Origin: Oligoflexia bacterium
Lineage (GTDB): Bacteria > Bdellovibrionota > UBA1018
Direction of reading: 5' to 3'
DNA length: 53,178 nt
NCBI GenBank assembly: GCA_903898645.1
Contig: CAIUGE010000111.1
Span: forward strand, 1 to 53,178
The number at the start of each line of letters is the position of its first letter. Position 1 is the stretch's first letter. This document shows positions 35,494-43,747 of this stretch, piece after piece. The notes below the pieces were generated by a model, which was given only the letters and a program-made list of their open reading frames with translations, searched no databases and was not told where the DNA came from. The position numbers were made by a program, and so were the translations under genes.

Positions 35494-36281
35494 AAAATAT
35501 CCCCATATCGCGTCACTTCAATCAGCCCAATAGACTGCTGGCGAGCCTTTTCCAAAAGCTGCTCAACAATAGCTTGACTAGGCGCAAGATACATCCCTAC
35601 TGCCGCACGGATAGACTCAAATCCTTCAAGATCGTCCATAAAAAGTGCTCGATAACCAACCCTCAAAGAGCCACTATCAACTGAAAGAGACAAGCGCCCT
35701 TGATCTAAAAATGCAACCTGATCCACCCACGCCACTTCACCAAAAACATGCGTCGCAATAACAGCACTCATACCAGCTTGGCATGCAGCCCGAATCATTA
35801 ATGAAACCTGCACACGTGTCAGCGCATCAAGCCCACTCATAGGCTCATCTAAAATAAGGAGAGAACCCCCACTCATAAATGCCTGAGCGAGACTAACGCG
35901 CTGCTGCCAACCTTTCGACAAGGTCCTCACATAACTCCCGGCATAACGCTCTAAATCAAATCGATGCATGACTTCATCCAAAGAAACCTGTGGTCGCCCA
36001 GCAAGGTCCCAGACATATTTGAGTGCATCCATCACTTTTTGATGGCGATAAAAAAGAGGTCTTTCTGGTACATAGCTCACACGTGCGCGCCTCACCACAC
36101 CTTCTGGCTCAACAATCCCTGCCATAGCGCGTAGCAGCGTCGTCTTCCCTGTACCATTTTTCCCAATAATTGCGCAGGCCCGACCTGCAGGAAGAACAAA
36201 GTGCGCATCGGAGATGATTCTTTTCTTCCGCCCCCAAAATCCATCACGTCGGTACACATTGACCGCCTTCAAAAGCAGCAT
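35490..36281 (-). CDS. ABC transporter ATP-binding protein in the pil cluster
   Basis: The 263-residue product has Walker A IIGKNGTGKTTLLRAMAG, a degenerate signature LSKGWQQRVSLAQAF (LSGGQ replaced by LSKGW), Walker B LLILDEPMSGLD and the switch His in ATHVFGEV. All catalytic residues needed for ATP hydrolysis are present. A C-terminal extension of about 60 residues follows the ATPase core. It is probably the PilH equivalent of the Myxococcus-type pilus ABC pair (inference), located 18 bases after pilC. Confidence 0.85.
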   Translation of the reverse strand: MLLLKAVNVYRRDGFWGRKKRIISDAHFVLPAGRACAIIGKNGTGKTTLLRAMAGIVEPEGVVRRARVSYVPERPLFYRHQKVMDALKYVWDLAGRPQVSLDEVMHRFDLERYAGSYVRTLSKGWQQRVSLAQAFMSGGSLLILDEPMSGLDALTRVQVSLMIRAACQAGMSAVIATHVFGEVAWVDQVAFLDQGRLSLSVDSGSLRVGYRALFMDDLEGFESIRAAVGMYLAPSQAIVEQLLEKARQQSIGLIEVTRYGDIL

Positions 36282-36299
36282 TGCTTGTGTGTACCCAGA

Positions 36300-37517
36300 T
36301 TAGACGGTACTTGCAATCTTAAAGATCGGCAGATACATCGCAATCAGAATACCACCTACAGCGCCACCAAGCACAACAAGGACAATGGGTTCAATCAATT
36401 TTGTGAGCCCACCCACAAGCACTTCAACCTCGTCTTCATAAAAATCAGAAACTTTTTCAAGCATCTTGTCCAGATTCCCCGTTGACTCCCCAACACTGAT
36501 CATTTGCACTGCCATGCGAGGAAAAACGTCAATCTTCCCAACAACACTTCCAAGTGTCTTTCCAGCTTCAACTTCTGTTCTAATCTTCGAAATGGCAGCC
36601 TCAAGAACTGCATTATTCATCGTCATGCGGCATATATCAATTGCATCTATCAGGTTCACGCCTGATACTAAAAGGGTCTGCATAGTGCGAGCAAACCGCG
36701 CCACAGATGCTTTTTGTACAATAGCTCCAAAAATAGGCGCATGAAACACTAAACGATCAAGCAGCACACCGCCTTCTGCAGTCTGCGTGTACCGAAAAAG
36801 TGAAAAACTTATAAAAACAATGCTTCCAAAAATCGCCATAAAATGGTCTGTCAAAAAATGAGACATTGCCATAACAACCATAGTGGGCAGGGGCAATTCT
36901 TGATTTGCACCTTTCAACATCTCTTCGAATTTTGGAATCACAAAAATCAACATCAAACTCACCACACCTGCACCAATAAGCGTCACAATAATAGGGTACA
37001 TCATAGCGCTTTTAATAAGGCGTCTTAATTTTTCAGCGTCTTCCATATACCGAGATAATCGTTTCAGCATCTGATCAATAGAACCAGAGGCCTCCCCTGC
37101 CCGAATAAGTGCTATATAGAGCCTAGGAAAGATGTCAGGGTAATCAGAAAGCGCCTCCCAAAGGTAGGATCCAGACGAAACCCGCTCCCTGATAGCACCC
37201 ACCACTTCAGCAAGCGTCGCGCTTTGCGTCTGCGTCACAAGGATATCAAGCCCTTGGACAAGAGGAATACCTGAACCAATAAGGACCTGCAACTGACGTG
37301 TAAAAATAACCAAATCCTCGATAGGCACCTTTCTGAATATTTTTAAAATACCGTCAATCAAACTCTCTTCATTTTTCGCCTTTGCTTTATAAATACGTTT
37401 TGGCCGAATACCTTGTGCACGCAGTATAACCCGTAGCTCCGTTTCACCTTGCGCAAGCATAAACCCAGCAACTTCCTTGCCCTCAACATTAATGCCGTTA
37501 TAGTGGTACTTGATCAT
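36300..37517 (-). CDS. pilC: Type IV pilus inner-membrane platform protein PilC
   Basis: PilC is the membrane platform turned by the PilB and PilT motors. The 405-residue product has two GspF domains (for example FTRQLQVLIGSGIPLVQGLD and RFARTMQTLLVSGVNLIDAI), each followed by membrane helices, with a third at the C-terminus (GGILIAMYLPIFKIASTV). The initial 50 residues are the usual cytoplasmic start. The start overlaps the pilT stop by one base (TAATG). Confidence 0.96.
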   Translation of the reverse strand: MIKYHYNGINVEGKEVAGFMLAQGETELRVILRAQGIRPKRIYKAKAKNEESLIDGILKIFRKVPIEDLVIFTRQLQVLIGSGIPLVQGLDILVTQTQSATLAEVVGAIRERVSSGSYLWEALSDYPDIFPRLYIALIRAGEASGSIDQMLKRLSRYMEDAEKLRRLIKSAMMYPIIVTLIGAGVVSLMLIFVIPKFEEMLKGANQELPLPTMVVMAMSHFLTDHFMAIFGSIVFISFSLFRYTQTAEGGVLLDRLVFHAPIFGAIVQKASVARFARTMQTLLVSGVNLIDAIDICRMTMNNAVLEAAISKIRTEVEAGKTLGSVVGKIDVFPRMAVQMISVGESTGNLDKMLEKVSDFYEDEVEVLVGGLTKLIEPIVLVVLGGAVGGILIAMYLPIFKIASTV

Positions 37518-38590
37518 TATTTAACCACAGAGAGCATCTTCACCAGTTCATCTGCAACAGGAGAGGAATCGAGAGCATCCTGTTTCGTCAGCATCCCCAT
37601 ACGAACGAGCGTCAAAAGCGCCTGATTCATAGTCTGCATACCTGACTCCTCCTGCCCAGTTTGCATTGCTGAATAAATTTGATGGATTTTATCTTCACGG
37701 ATCAAATGCCGTATCCCCATAGTTGGGATCAAAATCTCCATCGCCATTGATCTCCCTGGCCGATTACTGTTTGGGATAAGTTGCTGTGATATAACGCCTT
37801 GCAGCGTAAAAGATAGCATCTGCCTAATCTGGACCTGCTGGTGCGGCGGAAATGCATTAATAATACGATTAATAGCCTGAACCGCACCATTCGTATGGAG
37901 CGTACCAAAAACCAAATGGCCAGTTTCAGCCATAGTCAAAGCCATTTCAATAGTTTCCGCATCCCTCAGCTCACCAACTAAAATATAGTCTGGATCTTGT
38001 CTCAAAAGACGCTTCAGCGCACTCGCAAAGCTTTTTGTATCCATAGAAATTTCGCGTTGATTCACAATACAATTCTTATGTGGATGCACAAACTCAATAG
38101 GATCCTCAATAGTCACAATGTGTCCATATTCCTCGCGATTCAAAAGATCAAGCATTGCAGCCAGACTCGTCGACTTCCCACTTCCCGTAGGCCCTGTCAC
38201 CAAAATCAAACCGTTCGGCCTTTTAATAACCTTTTTAATAATAGCGGGTAATTTTAATGCATCAAAATCAGGCACTGACAAAGGAATAAGCCGAAAAACA
38301 CCTGCAACATTGCCCCGCTGATAAAATAAATTGCCTCGAAAACGAGCCAAATCTTTAATGCCGAAAGAAAAGTCAAGTTCCTGATTTTTTTCAAAATCTG
38401 ATCTTTGGGCATCAGTCAGAACAGAGTAGCAAAGCTCTTTAGTATCCTGCGATGTCAGTATCTCTGTTTTTACCCGTACCATCTTCCCGCCTATACGGAA
38501 TTCTGGTGGCACACCCACGGTGACATGAAGATCGGAAGCATCCTGATCAACCATAGTTTTTAAAAGCGGCGGTAAGCCAATTTTTGCCAT
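37517..38590 (-). CDS. pilT: Type IV pilus retraction ATPase PilT
   Basis: PilT drives pilus retraction. The 357-residue product has a PAS-like N-domain, Walker A LVTGPTGSGKSTSLAAMLD near residue 135, the Asp box IVTIEDPIEFVH, Walker B LVGELRDAETIEMALTMAET, the His box TGHLVFGTLHTN and the PilT-specific retraction motif IRHLIREDKIHQIYSAMQTG. The last motif separates it from PilB and from PilU-type paralogues, which lack it. Cells are therefore expected to twitch. Confidence 0.97.
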   Translation of the reverse strand: MAKIGLPPLLKTMVDQDASDLHVTVGVPPEFRIGGKMVRVKTEILTSQDTKELCYSVLTDAQRSDFEKNQELDFSFGIKDLARFRGNLFYQRGNVAGVFRLIPLSVPDFDALKLPAIIKKVIKRPNGLILVTGPTGSGKSTSLAAMLDLLNREEYGHIVTIEDPIEFVHPHKNCIVNQREISMDTKSFASALKRLLRQDPDYILVGELRDAETIEMALTMAETGHLVFGTLHTNGAVQAINRIINAFPPHQQVQIRQMLSFTLQGVISQQLIPNSNRPGRSMAMEILIPTMGIRHLIREDKIHQIYSAMQTGQEESGMQTMNQALLTLVRMGMLTKQDALDSSPVADELVKMLSVVK

Positions 38591-38596
38591 ATCTCT

Positions 38597-40315
38597 TTAC
38601 CCTTCAGATGTTGTAGCGATTGCTTCTTCCAGCGTTGTGACGCCTTCATGTACTTTTCTCATGGCAGATTGCCTGAGTGTTGCCATCCCTTGACGCATGG
38701 CTTGTTTTTTAATTTCAGCATTACTTTCATTTTTCAGGACCATTTCTTTCAGCGCTGCAGTAAATTCGAGCACCTCATAGATTGCAACACGCCCCTTATA
38801 ACCTGTTTTTCCACACTGAGCACACCCCGTACCCTTATAGAGACGAAACTCTTGGGCTGTTATACGCCCCAAAGAACCGTCTTTCTCAAGCGCCATTATT
38901 TTCTCAATAGGCAAAGAATATGGCATCTTGCATCCATTACAGATCGTCCGCAAAAGTCTTTGAGCAACAATCGTATTGACTGATGCCACTACCAAAAATG
39001 GCTCAAGCCCCATATTCATCAACCGAGTAATAGTACTTGCAGCATCATTCGTATGGAGCGTTGAAAGTACCAAATGCCCAGTAAGCGCCGCCTGAACAGC
39101 AACTTCGGCTGTTTCGAAATCTCGAATTTCACCTACCAGAATAATATCAGGATCTTGCCGCAACAATGCCCGAAGCACAGACGCAAATGTCAGCCCAATA
39201 TCTTTTTGAATCTGCACCTGATTGACACCATCAAGGTTATATTCAACTGGATCTTCTGCAGTTGAAATATTATCTGATACCTGATTCAGATCACTGAGTG
39301 CTGAATAGAGGGTCGTTGTTTTTCCGCTTCCTGTAGGCCCTGTGACAAGCACCAGACCATTAGGAGCATAAATGCCTTTTTTAAAAATATCGAGCTGCTC
39401 TTTTTCAAATCCAATTTTTATTAAACTGAGTGCCAGGTTATTTTTATTCAACATACGTAGAACAATCTTCTCACCAAAAAGAGTCGGCATAGAATTAACG
39501 CGAAAATCAATCTCCTGCCCTGCATACCGTAATTTAATACGACCATCTTGCGGCACGCGACTTTCAGCAATATCCATACGCGACATAATCTTGAGCCGCG
39601 CGACAACAGAACGCTTCATGGTGAGTGGCACATCGGCCACCTCAAACATGGTCCCATCAATACGCAGCCTGACGCGAAAACGTTTCTCATAGGGCTCAAC
39701 ATGAATATCACTTGCTCCCCGCCGAATTGCCTCAACGAGCACTCCGTTGACAAGCTGAATCACCGGCACATCTTCAGTATTCGATGTACCAATCTCATGC
39801 ACAGTCACAAGCTCTAATTCATCGCCCGCATTTGTCTCTGTCTGCTGACTTTGCTCCTTCTTATACGTCTGAATAGCAGCACCAAGCTCTGCTGACCCTC
39901 CATAGTATTTAGCAAAAGCTGCCGAAAATGCCGTTGGGCCCGCAAGGACAACTTCGACATTCATTTTGACCGCAAATTTAATTTGTTCAAGTTTCTGCTG
40001 CATAGTGGGATCGCAGATCGCAACAACCAACACACCCCCAGAAAGCTGAATGGGGATGGCCTGCGCTTTTTTTACTACTTCAAGCGGAACACTCTTGAGA
40101 GTTTCCGACGTAATATCAAATCGAGCAAGGTTAATGGTAGGCAAAGAAAACTTCTGACTGAGAAACATCACAAGCTTTGACTCAGGCACATACCTTTTCT
40201 CTATCAAAAAAAGTGCGTGCGAACTCCCAGTCTTAGCCGCTTCAACAGCCTCGGCATGCTGAACACTTGTGATAAGTTTATCCTTCAGTAAAAGATCGGC
40301 CAACCCACGTGACAT
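38597..40315 (-). CDS. pilB: Type IV pilus extension ATPase PilB
   Basis: PilB powers pilus assembly. The 572-residue product has an N-terminal MshEN/GspE_N-type domain (to about residue 150), Walker A LVTGPTGSGKTTTLYSALSD, an Asp box (STAEDPVEYNLDGVNQVQI), Walker B LVGEIRDFETAEVAVQAALT, a His box, and the zinc-binding tetracysteine CNGCKMPY...CAQCGKTGYKGR. All parts for activity are seen. It is the first pil gene in the minus-strand series. Confidence 0.97.
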   Translation of the reverse strand: MSRGLADLLLKDKLITSVQHAEAVEAAKTGSSHALFLIEKRYVPESKLVMFLSQKFSLPTINLARFDITSETLKSVPLEVVKKAQAIPIQLSGGVLVVAICDPTMQQKLEQIKFAVKMNVEVVLAGPTAFSAAFAKYYGGSAELGAAIQTYKKEQSQQTETNAGDELELVTVHEIGTSNTEDVPVIQLVNGVLVEAIRRGASDIHVEPYEKRFRVRLRIDGTMFEVADVPLTMKRSVVARLKIMSRMDIAESRVPQDGRIKLRYAGQEIDFRVNSMPTLFGEKIVLRMLNKNNLALSLIKIGFEKEQLDIFKKGIYAPNGLVLVTGPTGSGKTTTLYSALSDLNQVSDNISTAEDPVEYNLDGVNQVQIQKDIGLTFASVLRALLRQDPDIILVGEIRDFETAEVAVQAALTGHLVLSTLHTNDAASTITRLMNMGLEPFLVVASVNTIVAQRLLRTICNGCKMPYSLPIEKIMALEKDGSLGRITAQEFRLYKGTGCAQCGKTGYKGRVAIYEVLEFTAALKEMVLKNESNAEIKKQAMRQGMATLRQSAMRKVHEGVTTLEEAIATTSEG

Positions 40316-40332
40316 TTTTTATGTTCTCTTTG

Positions 40333-40363
40333 TTTATGATACATAAAAAAAAATCACTCACAA
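40333..40363 (-). promoter_or_regulatory. Candidate pilB promoter with embedded palindrome
   Basis: On the minus strand TTGTGA (40363-40358), 16 bases, TATCAT (40341-40336) form a candidate promoter that starts within the 3' end of ribF. A perfect 6-bp inverted repeat TTTATG-TAT-CATAAA (40347-40333) overlaps the -10 box, so a dimeric regulator could cover it. A run of nine Ts sits in the spacer. Confidence 0.35.
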
Positions 40364-41244
40364 ACTGCAGAATCTGCCAGATAGGCAAAAGCTGCCTGCT
40401 TGTCTTTTCCAATCTGCTGAACCAAAAGTGCAGGCGAATCAAATCGTTCTTCTGCCCTCAATCGCTTTAAAAAAGTCACCTTGATAGGTTCGCCATAGTG
40501 CTCCCCCTGGTAACCACATGGCCTCAGTTCTGGGTAATAGGCAAAAAGATGCGTCTCAGTCACAAGGCCTGCTGCATGGAATGTTGGCCTATGCCCAATA
40601 TTTGTCATACTTGCATACTTCACGCCCCCCATCTCAGTCACTGTCACATAGACACCCCCACAAAAGGGCATGGGCTCATGCATATTGAGTGTTGGAAAGG
40701 ATAACTGCCCGCCACGCCTATCGCCCCGCATCACGACACCCCATTTCGTCAGTGGCTCTCCCAGCAAAGCATTACCTTCCTCAATGAGGCCCTGAGCAAA
40801 AAGTGCACGGATACGCGTACTCGATACGACTGCGCCACCCATCATAACAGATGGAACCACAATAAGCCTACAGTCATACTGCGCAGCGCAACTTGCTAGA
40901 AAATCAAGGCCTCCTTGACGCTTATGCCCAAAAGCAAAATCGGCCCCTACAACAATGATTTTTGCATTGCACTGCGCTATCAGGTATTTTTCAATGAAAT
41001 CCTCAGGACGTGTTGCAGCAAAATCGAGCGTAAAAGGCTGCTCAATGACCTTATCGCTCCAAGCCTGCAATGCATAGGCACGCTCCTCAAAACTCATCAG
41101 CGGTATAACATGGGCATTACTTAAAATATCACGAGGGTGCGGCCTAAAGGTATAGGCAACAACAGCACCTCTACTCCGTGCAACACGAAAAATCTCGCGA
41201 TGGCCACAGTGGAGTCCGTCAAAATTCCCAATTGCAACAACCAT
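40354..41244 (-). CDS. ribF: Bifunctional riboflavin kinase / FAD synthetase
   Basis: RibF makes FMN then FAD from riboflavin. The 296-residue product has the adenylyltransferase domain with VVAIGNFDGLHCGHREIF, VVGADFAFGHKRQGG and SSTRIRALFAQGLIEEGNAL. The kinase domain has MRGDRRGGQLSFPTLN, GVYVTVTEMGG and MTNIGHRPTFHA. The start is the ATG at 41244, overlapping the upstream stop by one base (TAATG), with the Rossmann motif at once. Confidence 0.95.
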   Translation of the reverse strand: MVVAIGNFDGLHCGHREIFRVARSRGAVVAYTFRPHPRDILSNAHVIPLMSFEERAYALQAWSDKVIEQPFTLDFAATRPEDFIEKYLIAQCNAKIIVVGADFAFGHKRQGGLDFLASCAAQYDCRLIVVPSVMMGGAVVSSTRIRALFAQGLIEEGNALLGEPLTKWGVVMRGDRRGGQLSFPTLNMHEPMPFCGGVYVTVTEMGGVKYASMTNIGHRPTFHAAGLVTETHLFAYYPELRPCGYQGEHYGEPIKVTFLKRLRAEERFDSPALLVQQIGKDKQAAFAYLADSAVCE

Positions 41245-41555
41245 TAGAAACGAAATCCACACTCGTCGATTTCAGAATCAATGGCATCAAATGGGTAGAT
41301 ACGACAGTTTGCAGGTCGCAATTCACCATAGATCCGGCAATACGGTAGATCTTCTGCATCTTTACCCAGGAACGGGCACTTGATAACCAGCTCACAGCAT
41401 CTCCCGCATCGATGGCATTCACCTTTGCGGTTCTCAACAATAGACTTCTCTACATACTCAGATTGAAAGGCACCTAGATAAGATCGACGTGTTTTTCGAA
41501 AGATCTGTCCAAGTAAACCTTTTTGACGCAATACTTTATCAATCCATTGCCGCAT
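41244..41555 (-). CDS. YkgJ-family Cys-cluster protein
   Basis: The 103-residue product carries CHRCGRCCELVIKCPFL, then PYCRIYGELRPANCRIYPFD. This is the CxxCxxCC zinc- or iron-binding cluster pattern of the YkgJ family. A basic N-terminal half of about 45 residues precedes it. The role is unknown; metal chelation or Fe-S binding is proposed for the family. It is coupled to ribF, an arrangement worth noting since some flavoproteins also use Fe-S clusters. Confidence 0.8.
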   Translation of the reverse strand: MRQWIDKVLRQKGLLGQIFRKTRRSYLGAFQSEYVEKSIVENRKGECHRCGRCCELVIKCPFLGKDAEDLPYCRIYGELRPANCRIYPFDAIDSEIDECGFRF

Positions 41556-41576
41556 GCCTCTTCATAGCATTGAAGC

Positions 41577-41906
41577 TCAAGAAGGATCTATTTTTTTTTG
41601 TTCTAATTCTGTCGCACAGGAGTATGCTGCAGGCCCATTAAAAGTTACCGAATGCCAGCTCCCATCAATGAAGGCTCTCATTTCAGCCTCCCCTGAACGA
41701 AAACTGCACTGAAACACATGCCCCCGACAAGACACCTTCCAAATAGAACTCAAGCCCTGACACTCAACTTTAAGTTCTTCCTCTGGACATCCAACAATAG
41801 CTCGAGACTCCTCGCGTAACCGAGCCACATGATTTTAATGCCTCTGTGCCATACTGGTACATCCATTTATACATATGATACATACAATAAAAAAGGTGCT
41901 TTTCAT
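41577..41906 (-). pseudogene. Lipoprotein gene interrupted by an in-frame TAA
   Basis: From the ATG at 41906 the frame encodes a lipoprotein signal peptide with lipobox ICINGC, followed by TSMAQRH and then a TAA at 41837-41835. The same frame resumes (NHVARLREESRAIVGC) and ends at 41577. The resumed part has PEEELKVECQGLSSIWKVSC, like a small Cys-containing domain common in delta-proteobacterial lipoproteins (C-x-[LV]-x-V, then VxxCG-like, then a Cys). No base shift is needed; a single point change in one codon is enough. Alternatively a GTG at 41828 starts a separate 83-residue protein without a signal peptide. Confidence 0.5.
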
Positions 41907-42112
41907 CTCAATCTCTCTCAGTATTTTTCCGCATCCTATGGTCTTGCCACCACGCAATGTGCGCTCCCGGTAACTTACCTCTCGAGGTGATATGACGCAA
42001 CAAATCATAGTTGCAAGCAAAACACCACCACGTGCATTCTACCACAACATAATGCACATAGTCAATTAAGAATACCTTTGAATAGCGGCCAAAAAGGTCC
42101 ACAATTGGAAAT
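41907..42112. other. Intergenic region between the lipoprotein pseudogene and parA
   Basis: These 206 bases separate two divergent genes. They contain an inverted repeat GTGCAT (42032-42037) / ATGCAC (42052-42057), whose half-sites are centred 20 bases apart, about two helix turns. TTGGAAAT just before the parA ATG is its ribosome site. I see no convincing promoter, small gene or RNA here. Confidence 0.3.
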
Positions 42113-42910
42113 ATGAGCAAAATTATTACAGTCGCAAACCAAAAAGGCGGCGTTGGTAAAACAACAGCCACTATGAATATTGGCGCAGTTTTTGCCAAAA
42201 CCCATCGCGTCTTGCTCATTGACAGTGATCCTCAGGCAAATCTCACAAGCTACGCTGGGATCACGCCTGGAGAAGCGCCTTTTGACGCAATCCGTACATT
42301 GGACGAGATCTACACCGCCAAACGTCCCCTAGACAAATACATCTTACGTGAATTTATTGCCCCAACCAAGCAGCCCAACCTTGATATTCTCTGCGCTGAC
42401 AAGAATCTTGCGGGCATTGAGCACTACCTCTTAAGCCGCGAGAATCGTGAAACCATCCTCTCACGTACGCTTCAGGCAATTGACCTACTTTATGATTACA
42501 TCCTGATTGATACACCTCCTAGCACCAATACCCTCACCCTCAATGCCCTTGTAGCCAGCAACTATGTGCTAGTCCCTATGCAACCTGAATTTTTCAGCCT
42601 CGAGGGCATCGTCAAAATTCGCCAAACTATCACTATGGTGCAAGAGAAATGGAATCCTCAGCTCAAACTACTTGGCATCCTCCCTACCCATGTAGTTTCA
42701 AGGCGCAAACTGACCAGCGAGGTACTTGAAACGCTCCGTACTGAAATGCCCGAAGCCTTTATAGAAAACCATATCAGCGATAGCACCCTTGTCGCCGAGA
42801 GCTCAGGCCATGGCCGATCCATTTTAGACTACAGTCCCAAAAGCAAAAGTGCCCAAGAATTTGCAGCAGTCGCAGCCGATCTCATGAACCGTATTGAAAG
42901 GAATGCATGA
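42113..42910 (+). CDS. ParA/MinD-superfamily ATPase
   Basis: The 265-residue product has the deviant Walker A KGGVGKTTATMNIGAVFA at residues 11-28, Walker A' LLIDSDPQANLTSY and Walker B ILIDTPPSTNTLTLNAL. This is a Soj/ParA type of full length with no N-terminal DNA-binding domain. No parB or parS is visible beside it, so it need not be the chromosomal segregation ParA; orphan members place pili, flagella or clusters. Next to pilA, a role in pilus placement is possible (inference). The following tiny gene overlaps its stop. Confidence 0.88.
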   Translation: MSKIITVANQKGGVGKTTATMNIGAVFAKTHRVLLIDSDPQANLTSYAGITPGEAPFDAIRTLDEIYTAKRPLDKYILREFIAPTKQPNLDILCADKNLAGIEHYLLSRENRETILSRTLQAIDLLYDYILIDTPPSTNTLTLNALVASNYVLVPMQPEFFSLEGIVKIRQTITMVQEKWNPQLKLLGILPTHVVSRRKLTSEVLETLRTEMPEAFIENHISDSTLVAESSGHGRSILDYSPKSKSAQEFAAVAADLMNRIERNA

Positions 42911-43062
42911 TGAAAAAGGACCACCTTGGACGAAACCCCTTCGCAAAGAAAACAACAAAGAAGGCATCTCGCCAAAACGCGCTCCATCAAGCCCTATACT
43001 ACTTAGACAAAATTCCCTTTGGGAGAAAAATCCGCAACGCAGTACTTAGAGCGCTGGGGTAG
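42907..43062 (+). CDS. Small basic protein coupled to the ParA-type ATPase
   Basis: A 51-residue reading frame starts at an ATG inside the parA-like stop (ATGATG, overlap four bases) and ends at 43062, overlapping the pilA end on the other strand by 17 bases. The product is highly basic: [19 protein letters not shown] at the start, then an amphipathic segment ([20 protein letters not shown]). Known ParA-family ATPases are activated by short basic N-terminal peptides of their partners (ParB, Spo0J, PomX-type). This protein fits such a partner in charge, place and coupling. Function is inferred, not shown. Confidence 0.6.
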   Translation: MMKKDHLGRNPFAKKTTKKASRQNALHQALYYLDKIPFGRKIRNAVLRALG

Positions 43063-43672
43063 TATTTACCAGAGTATTGCTATCATTTATCGTCCACACA
43101 TCAGCACCAACAGTTGTGCTTGTTGAGATATTGCCACAAGCTGCTGCCAGAAAGGTACTCGAAGTCATGGCCACGGTTGCAGGCCAACTAGCGGTACTAC
43201 AATCCGTCGCAACAGAATTCGCGCCAGCTGCTACTGTACGCGCAACCTCGTTGGCCGTAACACCTGCCATGGAACCCGCTGGAACGACACAAGCAAATCC
43301 CAGTCCACCGCTAAAATAAGACCCACAATTGATACCGGCAGTATTAGCAAGGCCGCCACCACCACAGTTAGTGTTACTCACTGCCGCAGCTGAAAATCCA
43401 ATACTATAGTAACGGTTTATCGAGCCAGGGGTAAACCCAATCATAGGTAGACATGCACTAAAAGACCCGGATTCTGCCGCATAGGCCTGCTCAGCAGTCG
43501 CCAAGGCGCCAAGATTGATCTTCGCTTCTGATTGCCGGGCGCGAGACTGATATTTTTGATAATTAGGAACTGCAATACTTGCCAGAATACCAATGATCGC
43601 AACAACAACCATAAGCTCAATCAGCGTAAAACCCTTCACCGTCCCAAGTACATTGCTATTTTTTCGGCTCAC
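43046..43672 (-). CDS. pilA: Type IV major pilin PilA
   Basis: The 208-residue prepilin has a 14-residue basic leader ([14 protein letters not shown]) cut before [20 protein letters not shown], with Glu at mature position 5 and the hydrophobic stalk. The head starts [20 protein letters not shown] and is rich in Gly, Ala, Ser and Thr; cysteines (for example CLPMIG, NCGGGG, GINCGS, GFACVV, DCSTAS, AACGN) are several, so disulphides are likely. The GTG at 43672 is chosen since it gives a normal leader and has AGGGGG upstream. pilA lies apart from the main pil operon, beside the ParA-type gene. Confidence 0.94.
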   Translation of the reverse strand: MSRKNSNVLGTVKGFTLIELMVVVAIIGILASIAVPNYQKYQSRARQSEAKINLGALATAEQAYAAESGSFSACLPMIGFTPGSINRYYSIGFSAAAVSNTNCGGGGLANTAGINCGSYFSGGLGFACVVPAGSMAGVTANEVARTVAAGANSVATDCSTASWPATVAMTSSTFLAAACGNISTSTTVGADVWTINDSNTLVNTTPAL

Positions 43673-43690
43673 TGAATAGTCCCCCCTGTG

Positions 43691-43719
43691 AAAGTACAAG
43701 ATTTAGATGTGTGTGACAA
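43691..43719 (-). promoter_or_regulatory. Candidate pilA promoter
   Basis: TTGTCA (43719-43714), 17 bases, TACTTT (43696-43691), then after three bases the AGGGGG ribosome site of pilA. The layout repeats that of the exported-protein genes at 625 and 3641. I see no sigma-54 (GG-N10-GC) site, though many pilA genes use one. Confidence 0.5.
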
Positions 43720-43747
43720 GTCCTTATTCATAGATTACAAGTACTCC

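Noticed and set aside
41907-42020. Longer reading frame upstream of the lipoprotein start
   Set aside because: The extension precedes the signal peptide and looks non-coding; the ATG at 41906 fits the lipoprotein signal.
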